Assembly (NCBI GenBank): GCA_947501935.1
Contig: CANMXU010000009.1
Coordinates: forward strand, 81,514 to 145,513
Length of the DNA: 64,000 nucleotides
DNA from: an uncultured Alteromonadaceae bacterium
Lineage (GTDB): Bacteria > Pseudomonadota > Gammaproteobacteria > Enterobacterales > Alteromonadaceae
Direction: 5' to 3'
A program made the translations under genes and the position numbers. Positions 34,196 to 44,511 of this stretch are shown piece after piece (within the stretch, counting starts at the first letter, position 1; each line of letters begins with the position of its first letter). The notes beneath the pieces were generated by a model. It had not been told where the DNA came from. It did no database searches and saw only the letters and a program-made list of their open reading frames with translations.

Positions 34196-36253
34196 TTAAA
34201 AATGTTCAGTAACTATGCGCGGTGTAACGAATATTAATAATTCTTTTTTCTCATTAAAATTGTTACTGTTTCTGAACATCCAGCCAAAATATGGGATATC
34301 ACCCAATACTGGCACTTTGGAAACACTATTTATAATAGATTGTTGGTAAATACCACCTAATACAATAGTTTCACCATTATTAACTAAAACCTGCGTACCA
34401 ATACGCTGAGTATCAATTGCTGGCGCTTGGCCATTTTGCACTGAAGACACGGTATCCTGAGTTACCACTAAATCAAGAATAATTCTATCATCAGGGGTAA
34501 TGTGTGGTGTTACTGTTAAACTTAATACTGCTTTTTTAAACTGTGTTGCAGTTGCACCACTTGACGCAGCTTCTTGATAAGGTATTTCGACACCTTGCTC
34601 AATATATGCTTCTTTTTGGTTTGCTGTGGTAATACGCGGACTGGCGATAATTTCGCCTTTGTTTTCTTGTTCCATTGCCGATAGCTCAAGATCTAAAATA
34701 GTACCGTCAGCTAATCGTGCAACCTGAAAAGCAATACTACCTGCTGGATTGGCTACAGGCAGGTTGACATTCATTCTATCAGACAGACCTGGCACTACCC
34801 CTGCCGAGGCAGAATTTGCTCCTTCTAAAGTGCCTGAACTAGCGTATTGACCATCATTATTGGTAACACCCCAACGAATGCCTAATTCCTCATTGATATT
34901 ATCTTTCACCGTAACCATGCGTGATTCAATAACCACTTGTCTCACCGGTATATCAAGCACATTAACCATGCGTTTAATATCTTCAATACTTTTAGCTGTA
35001 TCTCGAATTAACAAGGTATTGGTACGTTCATCAACACTAACACTGCCACGTTCAGATAAAATACTGTTATCTTCATTTTTAATTAAGTTAGCAAATTCTG
35101 AGGCTTTGGCGTAGTTCACTTGTACATATTCAGAATATAGTGGTGCAAGTTCTTCAACTTGTTGTTGGGCTTGTAAATCTCTAGCTTCACGAGCAGCAAG
35201 TTCATCACTTGGCGCAACCATTAGAATATTGCCTTCCATGCGCTTATCAAGACCTTTTACTTTCAAAATAATATCGAGGGCTTGATCCCAAGGAACACCA
35301 TCTAATCGTAAGGTGATATTTCCAGCTACAGTGTCACTGGTTACCAAGTTAAAACCATTATAATCAGCGATAATTTGTAATACGGTGCGTACCGGAATAT
35401 CTTGGAAATTTAATGAAATAGCACGCCCTGAAAAGTCTTCAGTTTCACCCAAATAACCTGGTACTATTTCTTTTTCCATAACGGTTAACGAAAATATGTT
35501 ATTTGTTTGCTGATGACTAAAGGTAAATTCACCATTAATATCAACAACCAAGCGTGCATTTCGACCATCTTTAAAGGTTTCAATGCCGGTAACGATCGTA
35601 CCAAAATCGGTAACGTCTAATTTGTATAATAAGTCTTCAACAATTTCAGTATTATGAAATTCAATATATAACTTACCAAGCTTATCGCTTACATCAACGG
35701 CAACCATACTATCTTCTAAGTAAACAAATACTTGCGCTTCATTTTCTTGGCCTCGACGAAAGTCGATTGAGTCAACATTATTGATAAACTCACCACCAAC
35801 AGGTGTTAGTTTTGCCACCGGCGAATTGCTGGTATCTTTATTTAATATTACTGAGAATTGATTATCAGATAAGTTCACATCAAAAACTGACAGTTTATCG
35901 AGATTAACCGAAGCAACCACTAAGCCAGCCATTTTCTGTACCGTAATGCTTTTTACGCCGGCATGTTCGACTTTAGTTGATAATAATTCAAGATCAAAGT
36001 CATTAGCATTAAAAGTAATGTCAATGCGCGCAGGGTTCATTGAGGTTTTAACTTGCGGCTGCTTATTGATAGTTTCTGAGAGAGAGAATAGTAGCTCTAT
36101 TTCTTCATTTTGCAGGGTATTATATTTAACACCCGTTAAAGTGGCAGACATTACCATTGAAGAAAATAAGCACAAAAAGCTTACGTAAAATGCTTTTACG
36201 CTCGCGATACGGATAAACGTTTTATAGTTATTCATTTTTTTATTTAGCAACAT
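34196..36253 (-). CDS. pilQ: Type IV pilus secretin
   Basis: 685 residues. The start overlaps the pilP stop as TAATG, with AAGGA just upstream. After a signal segment near 20-37 come two AMIN-type peptidoglycan-binding domains (about 40-260). Then an STN domain (SLNFQDIPVRTVLQIIADYN, near 283), an N1-type domain with DERTNTLLIRDTAKSIEDI, and the secretin domain (about 440-680, VPVLGDIPYFGWMFR) follow. It forms the outer-membrane pore of the type IV pilus. Last gene of pilMNOPQ. Confidence 0.96.
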   Translation of the reverse strand: MLLNKKMNNYKTFIRIASVKAFYVSFLCLFSSMVMSATLTGVKYNTLQNEEIELLFSLSETINKQPQVKTSMNPARIDITFNANDFDLELLSTKVEHAGVKSITVQKMAGLVVASVNLDKLSVFDVNLSDNQFSVILNKDTSNSPVAKLTPVGGEFINNVDSIDFRRGQENEAQVFVYLEDSMVAVDVSDKLGKLYIEFHNTEIVEDLLYKLDVTDFGTIVTGIETFKDGRNARLVVDINGEFTFSHQQTNNIFSLTVMEKEIVPGYLGETEDFSGRAISLNFQDIPVRTVLQIIADYNGFNLVTSDTVAGNITLRLDGVPWDQALDIILKVKGLDKRMEGNILMVAPSDELAAREARDLQAQQQVEELAPLYSEYVQVNYAKASEFANLIKNEDNSILSERGSVSVDERTNTLLIRDTAKSIEDIKRMVNVLDIPVRQVVIESRMVTVKDNINEELGIRWGVTNNDGQYASSGTLEGANSASAGVVPGLSDRMNVNLPVANPAGSIAFQVARLADGTILDLELSAMEQENKGEIIASPRITTANQKEAYIEQGVEIPYQEAASSGATATQFKKAVLSLTVTPHITPDDRIILDLVVTQDTVSSVQNGQAPAIDTQRIGTQVLVNNGETIVLGGIYQQSIINSVSKVPVLGDIPYFGWMFRNSNNFNEKKELLIFVTPRIVTEHF

Positions 36254-36786
36254 TACTTCCTTTGCCCCTCTGTATCCGCATTAACCATAGCAACGACAGT
36301 CTCGCGCTCCACCCAACAACCGGCACCATCCGGTATTAACTCTACAACTTTAACGCTATTTTGACTAACGTCTGTAATTCTACCGTTATACATGCCTACA
36401 TAACCACCAACTGCAATACGATGCAAAGTTGCATCTGAGGCTTCAACTAACGCCCATGTAATATCAAATTCTCCTAAAGTTCCGCGCATAACGAGGTCAC
36501 TTAAGGCAAACTTCTCTAAAGGTTGCTTACGTCGGCGAGGATCTGGACTTAAACACCCCGACATTTGCTGTATTTTTTCTTGAATAGCTTCAGGCTTTGG
36601 TACGACAAAAGGACTGCGTAGCGTATCAGCTGAATAAACAACATGTTCAAACTGTGCGATTTCAGGCATAGGTTCAATATACGATGTTGTGCTTTCCTGC
36701 ACTTGCACCATATGCGCTTTAATATCACTGGTATCATCAAAGCAACCGGCTAATGAAATACTTACTAATAAAATCAGCTTTTTCAT
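36253..36786 (-). CDS. pilP: Type IV pilus lipoprotein PilP
   Basis: 177 residues. The signal peptide ends in the lipobox ISLAGC (Cys 15). The linker is followed by the HR domain with PRRRKQPLEKFALSDLVMRG and GMYNGRITDVSQNSVKVVEL. It links the inner-membrane PilNO complex to the PilQ secretin. It overlaps pilO by four bases and pilQ by one. Confidence 0.93.
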   Translation of the reverse strand: MKKLILLVSISLAGCFDDTSDIKAHMVQVQESTTSYIEPMPEIAQFEHVVYSADTLRSPFVVPKPEAIQEKIQQMSGCLSPDPRRRKQPLEKFALSDLVMRGTLGEFDITWALVEASDATLHRIAVGGYVGMYNGRITDVSQNSVKVVELIPDGAGCWVERETVVAMVNADTEGQRK

Positions 36787-37394
36787 TGTGGGTTAGACTC
36801 CTTATAACGATAAGTCTTAGCTTGTAGTTTTAAGCTTAGTCCGTCTTTGCTTTGATTAAGCTTATTAATACTAAAGTTGTGTAAGGTCACAATTCGCGGA
36901 AGACCTGCTATTTTACTGACAAAATGACCAAAGTCGTGATACGAACCAATTACTTCAATATCTATTGGTAACTCAACGTAAATTTCTCGAGTTATTTCTG
37001 GTTGCCAATTTAGCTTTACAAAATCTAAACTACTGGTGGTACCAACAAAAGTAATGTCGTCAAGCAAACCTGGAGTTTCGTGACTGTTAGGTAAGCTCTT
37101 TAACTGGTTTGCAAACATTAGCTCCGTTTCTTTCATTTGAGCCTTAAATAGCTCTAAGTTGGCTGCCACATGATATTTGGTTTGATATTGACTTTTCAGG
37201 GTCGCTTCTTCAGCAACTGCTCGGTCTAAATGGTCAATTTTATCGCTTATCAACAAAAAGAACCCTAAAAACAAAACTACCGCAGCAAGAAAAATACCTA
37301 ACACAGCTTTAGCAGCAGGCGGCCACTGGGCAACATTATCCATTTCAAGACCACTGAACTGGTCGGCAAATTGAGACATATCAAAACTCATCAT
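36783..37394 (-). CDS. pilO: Type IV pilus inner-membrane protein PilO
   Basis: 203 residues. A short cytoplasmic tail, a membrane helix (AVLGIFLAAVVLFLGFFLL, near 30-50), a coiled coil, then the ferredoxin-like periplasmic domain (LPIDIEVIGSYHDFGHFVSKI). It pairs with PilN in the alignment complex. It overlaps pilN by ATGA. Confidence 0.93.
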   Translation of the reverse strand: MMSFDMSQFADQFSGLEMDNVAQWPPAAKAVLGIFLAAVVLFLGFFLLISDKIDHLDRAVAEEATLKSQYQTKYHVAANLELFKAQMKETELMFANQLKSLPNSHETPGLLDDITFVGTTSSLDFVKLNWQPEITREIYVELPIDIEVIGSYHDFGHFVSKIAGLPRIVTLHNFSINKLNQSKDGLSLKLQAKTYRYKESNPQ

Positions 37395-37981
37395 TTACCT
37401 CCTTGGCTAGTAGCTTCTACGGCTGCATCAAAGTTTTCAACCAAACCTTTTATGCGAATACGCATTTTAAAATCACTTAACAATTTACTTTTTGCATCAT
37501 TACTAGTGATAGATTCTAAAATAGCATCAGTTAACAAGTCAGAGCGCTCAATTTCTCGTATCATATTAGCTAAGTGGTTATTCGACTCACTTTTACCGAC
37601 AATTTGAACGCTATTTTCTTCTTTTACAATGCTGACTAAGTATACACCATTAGGTACAACTTTCGCTATTTCATCAAGCACTTGCGTACCTACATTTCGG
37701 CTACGCTGCAGTTGTTTAATAACATCTATTCTTTGTGTTAAAGCGCTCTTTTTATCATTAAGGGTTTTAATTTCATTGATTTTGATATCGAGTAGCTGAA
37801 TTTCATTTTTTAGAAATTGATTGCGCTGTGTTTGGCCGTCAATACGCGCTTGGTAAACTTGACCGACAATAAAAACAATCGCAAAAGCAACACAACATAC
37901 GGCTGCTAAAACGGTGAAAAATTGTTGTTGTTTTGCTTTTTGCGCTTCTTCACGCCATGGTAGTAGATTTATATATGCCAT
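37391..37981 (-). CDS. pilN: Type IV pilus inner-membrane protein PilN
   Basis: 196 residues. The N-terminal INLLPWREEAQ binds PilM, as is typical of the family. One membrane helix (about 22-42), a coiled coil, then a periplasmic ferredoxin-like domain (VVPNGVYLVSIVKEENSVQIVG). It overlaps pilM by 13 bases. Confidence 0.94.
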   Translation of the reverse strand: MAYINLLPWREEAQKAKQQQFFTVLAAVCCVAFAIVFIVGQVYQARIDGQTQRNQFLKNEIQLLDIKINEIKTLNDKKSALTQRIDVIKQLQRSRNVGTQVLDEIAKVVPNGVYLVSIVKEENSVQIVGKSESNNHLANMIREIERSDLLTDAILESITSNDAKSKLLSDFKMRIRIKGLVENFDAAVEATSQGGK

Positions 37982-39048
37982 TGCGAAAAACTCCTAAGGG
38001 CTAAACCAGTAGCAACCATTAATTGTGGAGCTACGCGCTCTAACTCTTCTTTATTAACTTTTTCTGAAATGGTCATGTCGACAAAAGGGTTGGCAACAAC
38101 AGTATGTAGTCCTAACTCTTCGGCTAGTAACTCTTGAATACCTTCTACCAAACCACTACCACCTGAAATAAGCAGATAGTCAATTTTGTCTTTCCCACTC
38201 GAGGTTAAAAACATTTGCACAGCACGTCGAATTTGCTGAACTAAAATAGTATGAAAAGGTGCAAGTACTTCGAATGTGTAATTGGGAGGTAAGTCTTGAG
38301 TAACTTTCGCTGATTCGGCTTCTTCAAAGGTTTTATTATAATAAGAAACAATAGAGCGAGTGTATTGTTCACCGCCAAATATTTGGTCTCGGCTATAGAT
38401 ATGATTGCCAGCTTCGGTAACTGAAAATAAGGTCATGGTCGCGCCTATATCAACCATGGCAACTACTTTATCAACCGCATCATCAGGTAACTGCGACAAG
38501 CAAATATCATGTGAACGGCTAATCGCATACGACTCAACATCAATAACTTTAGCTTCAAAGCCTCCTGCTTCTAAAGCTGAAACACGCGCTTCAACTGACT
38601 CTGTTCGGGCTGCACTTAAAAGTACATTAATTTTACTGGGGTCTGATTCATTAACTTCTAAAGTTTCAAAGTCTAAGCTTACTTCGTCTAGAGGGTATGG
38701 AATTAAGGTATCGGCTTCTATTTCAATTTGACTAGCAAGTTCATCTTCACTGAGCGCGATATCCATGTAGATAACTTTAGTAATAACGGTTTGACCAGAA
38801 ACGGCAGCGGCAGCGTGAGAGATTGAAGAGGTTATTTGCTTTCTTACTTTAGCAATAATATTACCTACTGCTTCAATATCTTGAATTTCTCGATCGATAA
38901 CTGCACCACGAGGCATAGGTTCGACTACAAAGGCTTCCAGGATATACCCATCATTTCCTTGGTTTAACAAAACAGCTTTAATAGAGTGGGATCCGATATC
39001 TATCCCTACTATCACCGATGTCTTCTTTTTCCATAGAGTGCTCAGCAT
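37969..39048 (-). CDS. pilM: Type IV pilus actin-like ATPase PilM
   Basis: 359 residues. The actin-fold phosphate loop is VGIDIGSHSIKAVLL (14-28). Phosphate 2 is MVDIGATMTLFSV near 205, and the adenosine motif is LLISGGSGLVEG near 292. It is a cytoplasmic ring protein recruiting PilN. First gene of pilMNOPQ and divergent from mrcA, as in many gammaproteobacteria; the promoters share 129 bp. Confidence 0.95.
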   Translation of the reverse strand: MLSTLWKKKTSVIVGIDIGSHSIKAVLLNQGNDGYILEAFVVEPMPRGAVIDREIQDIEAVGNIIAKVRKQITSSISHAAAAVSGQTVITKVIYMDIALSEDELASQIEIEADTLIPYPLDEVSLDFETLEVNESDPSKINVLLSAARTESVEARVSALEAGGFEAKVIDVESYAISRSHDICLSQLPDDAVDKVVAMVDIGATMTLFSVTEAGNHIYSRDQIFGGEQYTRSIVSYYNKTFEEAESAKVTQDLPPNYTFEVLAPFHTILVQQIRRAVQMFLTSSGKDKIDYLLISGGSGLVEGIQELLAEELGLHTVVANPFVDMTISEKVNKEELERVAPQLMVATGLALRSFSQWHI

Positions 39049-39177
39049 AACTACCTACTAGATCATATTGTTATAGTAATATTAGACATAATATAGATAT
39101 ATTTACATTTATTACATGCTTTTACGCGATATACTAGTACTATTAGTCAGTTTTAATATTTTATCGAGTTTTTTATT

Positions 39178-41781
39178 TTGTTTTCACTCAAGCGATTAGC
39201 GAAAGTTGTTACTATTTTGTTTCTATTGCTCATTATAGCTGTATTTGGGTTCTATCTGAGCATTAAAGACGATTTACCTAGTGTCGAGTCATTAAAGAAT
39301 CTAAAATGGCAAACCCCTATGCAAATATATAGCACAGATGGGCAGCTCATTTCACAATTCGGTGAAAAAAAACGCATTCCTTTAACATTAGAGCAAATGC
39401 CTCAACAGCTGATCAACGCGATTTTAGCTTCAGAAGATGAACGCTTTTATTTACATTTTGGTGTTGACCCAATAGGTATGACCCGCGCAGTACTTGGCAA
39501 ATTAATGGGCCAAAATAAAGGTGGTGCAAGTACTATTACCATGCAAGTAGCTCGAGAATTTTTCTTAAGTCGTGAAGTGACCTACATCCGAAAAATTCGT
39601 GAAATATTTACTGCTTTTCATATTGAAAGTTTATTAAGCAAAGATGAAATTCTTGCTCTTTATATGAACAAAATTGAATTAAGCCATCGCGCTTTTGGTT
39701 TTGGCGCTGCTGCACAAGTTTATTATGGTAAAGATGTTAAGGAATTAACTTTAGCGCAAATTGCGGTACTTGCCGGTTTACCGAAAGCTCCTTCAACTAA
39801 AAACCCAATAAGTTACCCTAACAATGCCTTAGCCAATAGAGCCATTGTTTTAAAGCGTATGCTCGATAGTGACTTTATTAGCCTAACGGAATATCGCAAA
39901 GCTATGAACGCGCCAATTACAGCTAAACCTCATGGCGTGGAAATCGCTTTAAATGCGCCTTATATTGCCGAAATGGCACATCAAGAAATGGTTGAACGTT
40001 ATGGCAAAGAACAAGCCTACACTGGTGGTTATAAAGTTTTTACCACTGTCGACTCAACACTACAAAATGCTGCTCAAAGTGCCGTAGTTGAAAATTTACT
40101 TAATTACGATTTCCGTCATGGCTATCGCGGTGCTATTAGCTCTTTAAGGCCTGAATTAAAACCTGATGAACGCCAGCCAGAACTTATTGTTAAAACGCTT
40201 GAAGAGATAGAACCATTAACTTCAGAGGAAATATCTGCAGCACTAACTAAAATACCAAAATATCAGCAACTGCTCCCTGCAATAGTCACTAATATTCAAG
40301 AACAAACAGCTAACATTGAATTAGTTGATGGCACGCAAGCTACGTTGTTATGGGAAGATATTGCTTGGGCGCGAAAGTATATAAATGATCAAAAACAAGG
40401 TTTAGCACCCAAAAGTGCCAATGAAATATTTACTTATGCTGACATCATCTATGTAGTTAAAGTCAATAATGATAGATATCGCCTAAGCCAATTACCAAAA
40501 GCAAGCTCGGCATTGGTTTCACTATCACCTGATAATGGCGCCATTAAAGCGATTGTAGGTGGTTTTAGCTTTAAGCAAAGTCAGTTTAATCGCGCAACTC
40601 AAGCCAAACGCCAAGTAGGTTCAAACATTAAGCCATTCATTTACTCAGCTGCACTTGATAATGGTTTTACCTTAGCGACCTTAGTTAACGACGCGCCGAT
40701 CAATCAGTGGGATAAGGGAGCCGGTAGTGTTTGGCGACCAGCGAATTCGCCACCAAAATATCAAGGCCCTATTCGGGTACGTTCAGCCTTAGCCCAGTCT
40801 AAAAACGTGGTTGCGGTACGTTTATTACGTGAAGTTGGCTTAAGTAAAGCAATTGATCATTTATCGTTATTTGGTTTTGCACCCGATGAATTACCAAGAA
40901 ATGAAACATTAGCGCTTGGCTCTGCATCGTTAACACCTTTAGAAGTTGCCACTGGTTTTGCTACTTTTGCTAATGGCGGTTATTTAGTTGAGCCTTATAT
41001 TATCGAACGCATTGAAGACTCTTTCGGCAAGGTGCTTTATCAAGCTAATCCTAAAATCGCTTGTGATGATTGCTTAGAGCAGCAGATCTTAGCCACTGAA
41101 ACCAATTCATTAACTGAAGATATCGATGCATTAGGTAGTGAAACAGAAGCTAGCTCGGATGAAGCTTCAAACTTATCAGCGACTACAGAACCAGTAATAA
41201 TACCAGAGCAAGCCGAACGGGTAATTTCACCACAAAATGCTTTCTTAGTTACCGAGGCATTAAATTCGGCAATTTGGGGAGCTGATTGGTCAACAAAACC
41301 TTTTTGGCAAGGTACTGGCTTTCGCGCAAGAACGCTTAAACGCCGTGATATTGCCGGAAAAACCGGTACAACCAACGAAGGTAAAGATGCTTGGTTTTCA
41401 GGCTTTAGTCGCCGCTTAGTAACCACTACTTGGATAGGTTTTGATGATCACAGTAAAAATTTAGGCCGAACTGCTTATAATAGTAACTTAGACAAGAACC
41501 AAGTTACTGGCACAGAAGCGGGGGCAAAATCAGCACAACCGTCATGGATAATGTTCATGAAAGTAGCATTAGAAAGTTACCCGGCAGAAAGCTTTGTTCA
41601 ACCGCAAGACGTACTTTATGTTCGTATCGATAAAGCCACCGGCAAGTTAACCAAAAAAACCGATAAAAGCAGTTTGTTTGAATATTTTGCTATTGGCACC
41701 GAGCCAAGTGATTATGTTACTCAAGATAACAGCAGTGAAATTCTTGACGGCAATATCACGGTTGAAGAAGAGTTGTTTTAG
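39178..41781 (+). CDS. mrcA: Penicillin-binding protein 1A (bifunctional)
   Basis: 867 residues from a TTG; no ATG is in frame before the membrane anchor, and ATCGAG lies upstream. Anchor helix at about 8-28. The GT51 glycosyltransferase domain (about 55-225) has EDERFYLHFG and GGASTITMQVAREFFLS. An OB-like insert follows. The transpeptidase has SNIKPF (SxxK, near 480), SKNVVAVRL (near 540) and KTGTTNEG (near 726). An acidic Ser/Thr-rich insert of about 40 residues (640-685) precedes the KTG motif. It builds and cross-links peptidoglycan. Divergent from pilM. Confidence 0.95.
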   Translation: MFSLKRLAKVVTILFLLLIIAVFGFYLSIKDDLPSVESLKNLKWQTPMQIYSTDGQLISQFGEKKRIPLTLEQMPQQLINAILASEDERFYLHFGVDPIGMTRAVLGKLMGQNKGGASTITMQVAREFFLSREVTYIRKIREIFTAFHIESLLSKDEILALYMNKIELSHRAFGFGAAAQVYYGKDVKELTLAQIAVLAGLPKAPSTKNPISYPNNALANRAIVLKRMLDSDFISLTEYRKAMNAPITAKPHGVEIALNAPYIAEMAHQEMVERYGKEQAYTGGYKVFTTVDSTLQNAAQSAVVENLLNYDFRHGYRGAISSLRPELKPDERQPELIVKTLEEIEPLTSEEISAALTKIPKYQQLLPAIVTNIQEQTANIELVDGTQATLLWEDIAWARKYINDQKQGLAPKSANEIFTYADIIYVVKVNNDRYRLSQLPKASSALVSLSPDNGAIKAIVGGFSFKQSQFNRATQAKRQVGSNIKPFIYSAALDNGFTLATLVNDAPINQWDKGAGSVWRPANSPPKYQGPIRVRSALAQSKNVVAVRLLREVGLSKAIDHLSLFGFAPDELPRNETLALGSASLTPLEVATGFATFANGGYLVEPYIIERIEDSFGKVLYQANPKIACDDCLEQQILATETNSLTEDIDALGSETEASSDEASNLSATTEPVIIPEQAERVISPQNAFLVTEALNSAIWGADWSTKPFWQGTGFRARTLKRRDIAGKTGTTNEGKDAWFSGFSRRLVTTTWIGFDDHSKNLGRTAYNSNLDKNQVTGTEAGAKSAQPSWIMFMKVALESYPAESFVQPQDVLYVRIDKATGKLTKKTDKSSLFEYFAIGTEPSDYVTQDNSSEILDGNITVEEELF

Positions 41782-42105
41782 CCATAACAACCTATATTCC
41801 TTAAAGGCATGGCATTACATGACAGTACAATGTAATAGATAGGTGGTCAGACGCTATAGTTCGGCCACTTTATTCGCAAAAAAGTTCCGAATTAAGTCTA
41901 ACCCGTTAATAAAAGAAAGCTATCCAGATTTATAATTATTAAAAGCAAAGCCCCGACAATAAACTGCGATGCTATTTTACCTCATATTCTCCCCAATAGA
42001 TTATCCTCTGTGTTTCAATCAAAGAACAAACACATTGCTTTCAAAACATTATTATCTTAAGTTATCAAGCTACAAATGTAGTATATATAACAACAAGGAT
42101 GGGAT
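41782..42105 (+). other. 324 bp gap with a weak hairpin
   Basis: GTGGTC (41843-41848) and GGCCAC (41863-41868) followed by TTTATT could be a modest mrcA terminator. Nothing else recognisable; it should also hold the promoter of the next gene. Confidence 0.4.
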
Positions 42106-42969
42106 GTGAAAAGAATCGTAAGAAACACAATACTTATTAGTGCAACATTTATTATCGGGGCATTCAGTGGCTATCACTTAGTAGTAAATGAGCAAACTTC
42201 TATTCAAAAACAAGAAAACATAGAGCAGGTCATATTAACGCCAACGGCTGCTACTGAAGCTAAGGCGCTAGAAAAGCATTCAATAGCCGAAAGTCAGCCT
42301 AATAACGGCAATGCCTTAACCTTATTACAAGATGAAAATAAAGAATTAAAGGAGCTCATTGCCCAACTTGATACTAGGCTGAAATCTCAACGTGAAAAAG
42401 TAAAAAAATTGTTTCAATCAAGAAAAAACTCAGGTGATACTAAACAAAAATTATCGGCAGCACTTGATCGCAATAAGCTGCTCGAAGATAAATTAATACA
42501 ATATGAGCCCGACTTAGTCAGAGCTGATGAAACGATAAGTGATGAGCAATTAGCGGAAGTTTTTGCTGAACTACCAGATAGTTTTTATTTTAAAGGTATC
42601 CCCGCAAGCCGACGAGAAGTCATTGTTGATTATCACCAGCAACCTGAAGACTTAGATGAGGGTTATGCTTTACAACAAAAAATATCTGACTTTATTCATA
42701 CTCACCCCAGAGCACCTGAAGTGACATTGACCTCGCTAACCTGTAAACAAACACAATGCGAATTATATATAGAAGAAAAAGTCACCCGAAAAAACCTACT
42801 GGACCAAGGTTATAAGAAAGAAGAAATCATGGAAATTCAAAGAACTCAAGACTCTGCTCAAAAAACAATTATCAACGATTTACGTAAACACTCAACAATT
42901 GTAGTGCGGTCTAAAGCGCACCTTAGCAGTTACTTTTATGGCTATTATTTATTTGAATTAAGTAGTTAA
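42106..42969 (+). CDS. Membrane-anchored coiled-coil protein of unknown function
   Basis: 287 residues from a GTG preceded by AAGGAT; an overlapping ATG at 42104 is out of frame. An N-terminal anchor or uncleaved signal (about 8-27, TILISATFIIGAFSGYHLV) is followed by a heptad-rich coiled coil (about 68-110, LLQDENKELKELIAQLDTRL). A globular C-terminal domain of about 150 residues has two cysteines in LTSLTCKQTQCELYIEE, which may form a disulfide. I recognise no family. It is a single gene ending at a strong terminator. Confidence 0.55.
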   Translation: MKRIVRNTILISATFIIGAFSGYHLVVNEQTSIQKQENIEQVILTPTAATEAKALEKHSIAESQPNNGNALTLLQDENKELKELIAQLDTRLKSQREKVKKLFQSRKNSGDTKQKLSAALDRNKLLEDKLIQYEPDLVRADETISDEQLAEVFAELPDSFYFKGIPASRREVIVDYHQQPEDLDEGYALQQKISDFIHTHPRAPEVTLTSLTCKQTQCELYIEEKVTRKNLLDQGYKKEEIMEIQRTQDSAQKTIINDLRKHSTIVVRSKAHLSSYFYGYYLFELSS

Positions 42970-43024
42970 AGTCACCGAGTTATATCACTCACTACTAACA
43001 AGTTATGTCGTATTAGATTTCAAC

Positions 43025-43080
43025 AAAAAGCCCGTTAATTACCTTATTTAAATTCATGTTAGGTAACGAACGGGCTTTTT
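43025..43080. terminator. Bidirectional terminator between convergent genes
   Basis: AAAAAGCCCGTT (43025-43036) and AACGGGCTTTTT (43069-43080) form a 12 bp stem. The 32-base interior can pair further (TTACC/GGTAA). It serves the coiled-coil protein gene and argA. Confidence 0.85.
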
Positions 43081-43109
43081 ATTAACAGCAATCTCGGTTT
43101 AAACTCAGT

Positions 43110-44417
43110 TTAAATATTTTTACTAAATACCTTCGACTTACGTTGCAGGTTATACATTTTCTGTTTACCTTCAGGCAATTTTTTTACTGATTGTTCAATA
43201 AAGCCTTGTTCTAAAAACCAATGAGCGCTGACGGTAGTTAAAACAAAAATAGAGTCTAGCCCTTGGCTTTTCGCCTCAGCTTCTACCGCTTCAATTAAGC
43301 GTACGCCGCGTTGTCCGCCACGATAATCAGGATGAATAACCACACAAGCCACTTCACCAGTATTATTATCTGGATACGGGTATAACGCCGCACAGGCGAT
43401 AATAACTTCTTCTTTTTTGATCACGGTAAATTGTTCAATTTCCGTTTCCAAAAGTTCACGTGAACGTTTAACTAAAGTGCCTTCTTCTTCCATAGGTGCT
43501 ATCAGTTCTAAAATACCACCGACATCGTCAATAGAAGCAGTACTTATCTGTTCGCGGTGATCTTTGGCAATAAGCGTACCCGAGCCGTCACGCGTAAATA
43601 GCTCTTGTAACAAGGTGCTGTCATTCTCATAACTAATGCAATGGCAGCGGTCTACACCTTGTTGATTACTCTGTAAAATGGCGCGCATTAATAACTGCTT
43701 TTCATATTCATCAGTTTTGGTGATTAAGTCTCGTACTGTACTTAAACCACAACTTTTAATTAGTGCGCCGGAGGCATCAAGCAAGCCGTCTTGGTCGGTA
43801 AAAGTGATCAATTTGTCTGCTTGCAAAGAAATCGCGGTTTGGGTGGCAACATCTTCCAGTGATAAGTTGAAAACTTCACCCGTTGACGAATAACCTACTG
43901 GCGAAAGCAAAACAATCGAGCCAAAATCGAGCTGGGTATTTATACCAACACTGTCAATTTTACGCACTAAACCTGTGTGTTTAAAGTCAACACCATTACG
44001 TACACCCATAGGTTTGGCAATAACAAAATTACCGGTACTGACACGAATTTGCGCGCCATGCATGGGCGAGTTAATTAGTCCCATAGTTAATAACGCTTCA
44101 ATATGAATACGCATAGAACCGGTGGCATCTTTTACTGCGGCTAAGGTTTCACCGTCGGTTATGCGAACATTATCTTCGAACTCTTGATTCACGCCGCGAT
44201 AATGCATGCGATCTTCAATTTGCGGACGGGCACCATGCACTAAAACTAGCTTTACGCCTAAGCTACGTAATAAGGCGATATCATGAATAATATTAGAAAA
44301 ATTAGGGTGTAGTACGGCTTCACCACCAAACATCAATACAAAGGTTTTGCCCCGATGCGCATTAATATAAGGCGCGGCGTTTCTAAACCACTTCACATTA
44401 TTTTTATTTGAATCCAT
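43110..44417 (-). CDS. argA: N-acetylglutamate synthase (ArgA)
   Basis: 435 residues, close to enteric ArgA. The N-terminal amino-acid-kinase-like domain (about 22-290) has FVLMFGGEAVLHPNF and LVLVHGARPQIE. The C-terminal GNAT acetyltransferase (about 295-430) has HPDYRGGQRGVRLIEAVE (acetyl-CoA loop) and HWFLEQGF. It makes N-acetylglutamate, the first arginine-pathway step. It has its own transcription unit, since a terminator separates it from argH. The upstream ArgH carries another GNAT domain, so this function may be duplicated. Confidence 0.94.
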   Translation of the reverse strand: MDSNKNNVKWFRNAAPYINAHRGKTFVLMFGGEAVLHPNFSNIIHDIALLRSLGVKLVLVHGARPQIEDRMHYRGVNQEFEDNVRITDGETLAAVKDATGSMRIHIEALLTMGLINSPMHGAQIRVSTGNFVIAKPMGVRNGVDFKHTGLVRKIDSVGINTQLDFGSIVLLSPVGYSSTGEVFNLSLEDVATQTAISLQADKLITFTDQDGLLDASGALIKSCGLSTVRDLITKTDEYEKQLLMRAILQSNQQGVDRCHCISYENDSTLLQELFTRDGSGTLIAKDHREQISTASIDDVGGILELIAPMEEEGTLVKRSRELLETEIEQFTVIKKEEVIIACAALYPYPDNNTGEVACVVIHPDYRGGQRGVRLIEAVEAEAKSQGLDSIFVLTTVSAHWFLEQGFIEQSVKKLPEGKQKMYNLQRKSKVFSKNI

Positions 44418-44450
44418 GACTTGCTACTTTTATGTTAAAAATTTCAGATA

Positions 44451-44490
44451 AAAAAAGCGATTAGTTTTACCTGAGCAGAACTAATCGCTT
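44451..44490 (-). terminator. Rho-independent terminator of the argGH unit
   Basis: On the minus strand AAGCGATTAGTT and AACTAATCGCTT (plus coordinates 44455-44466 and 44479-44490) form a 12 bp perfect stem followed by six to seven T. It lies right after the argH stop and before argA. Confidence 0.9.
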
Positions 44491-44511
44491 ATTGTTTAGT
44501 TAATTGTGAGC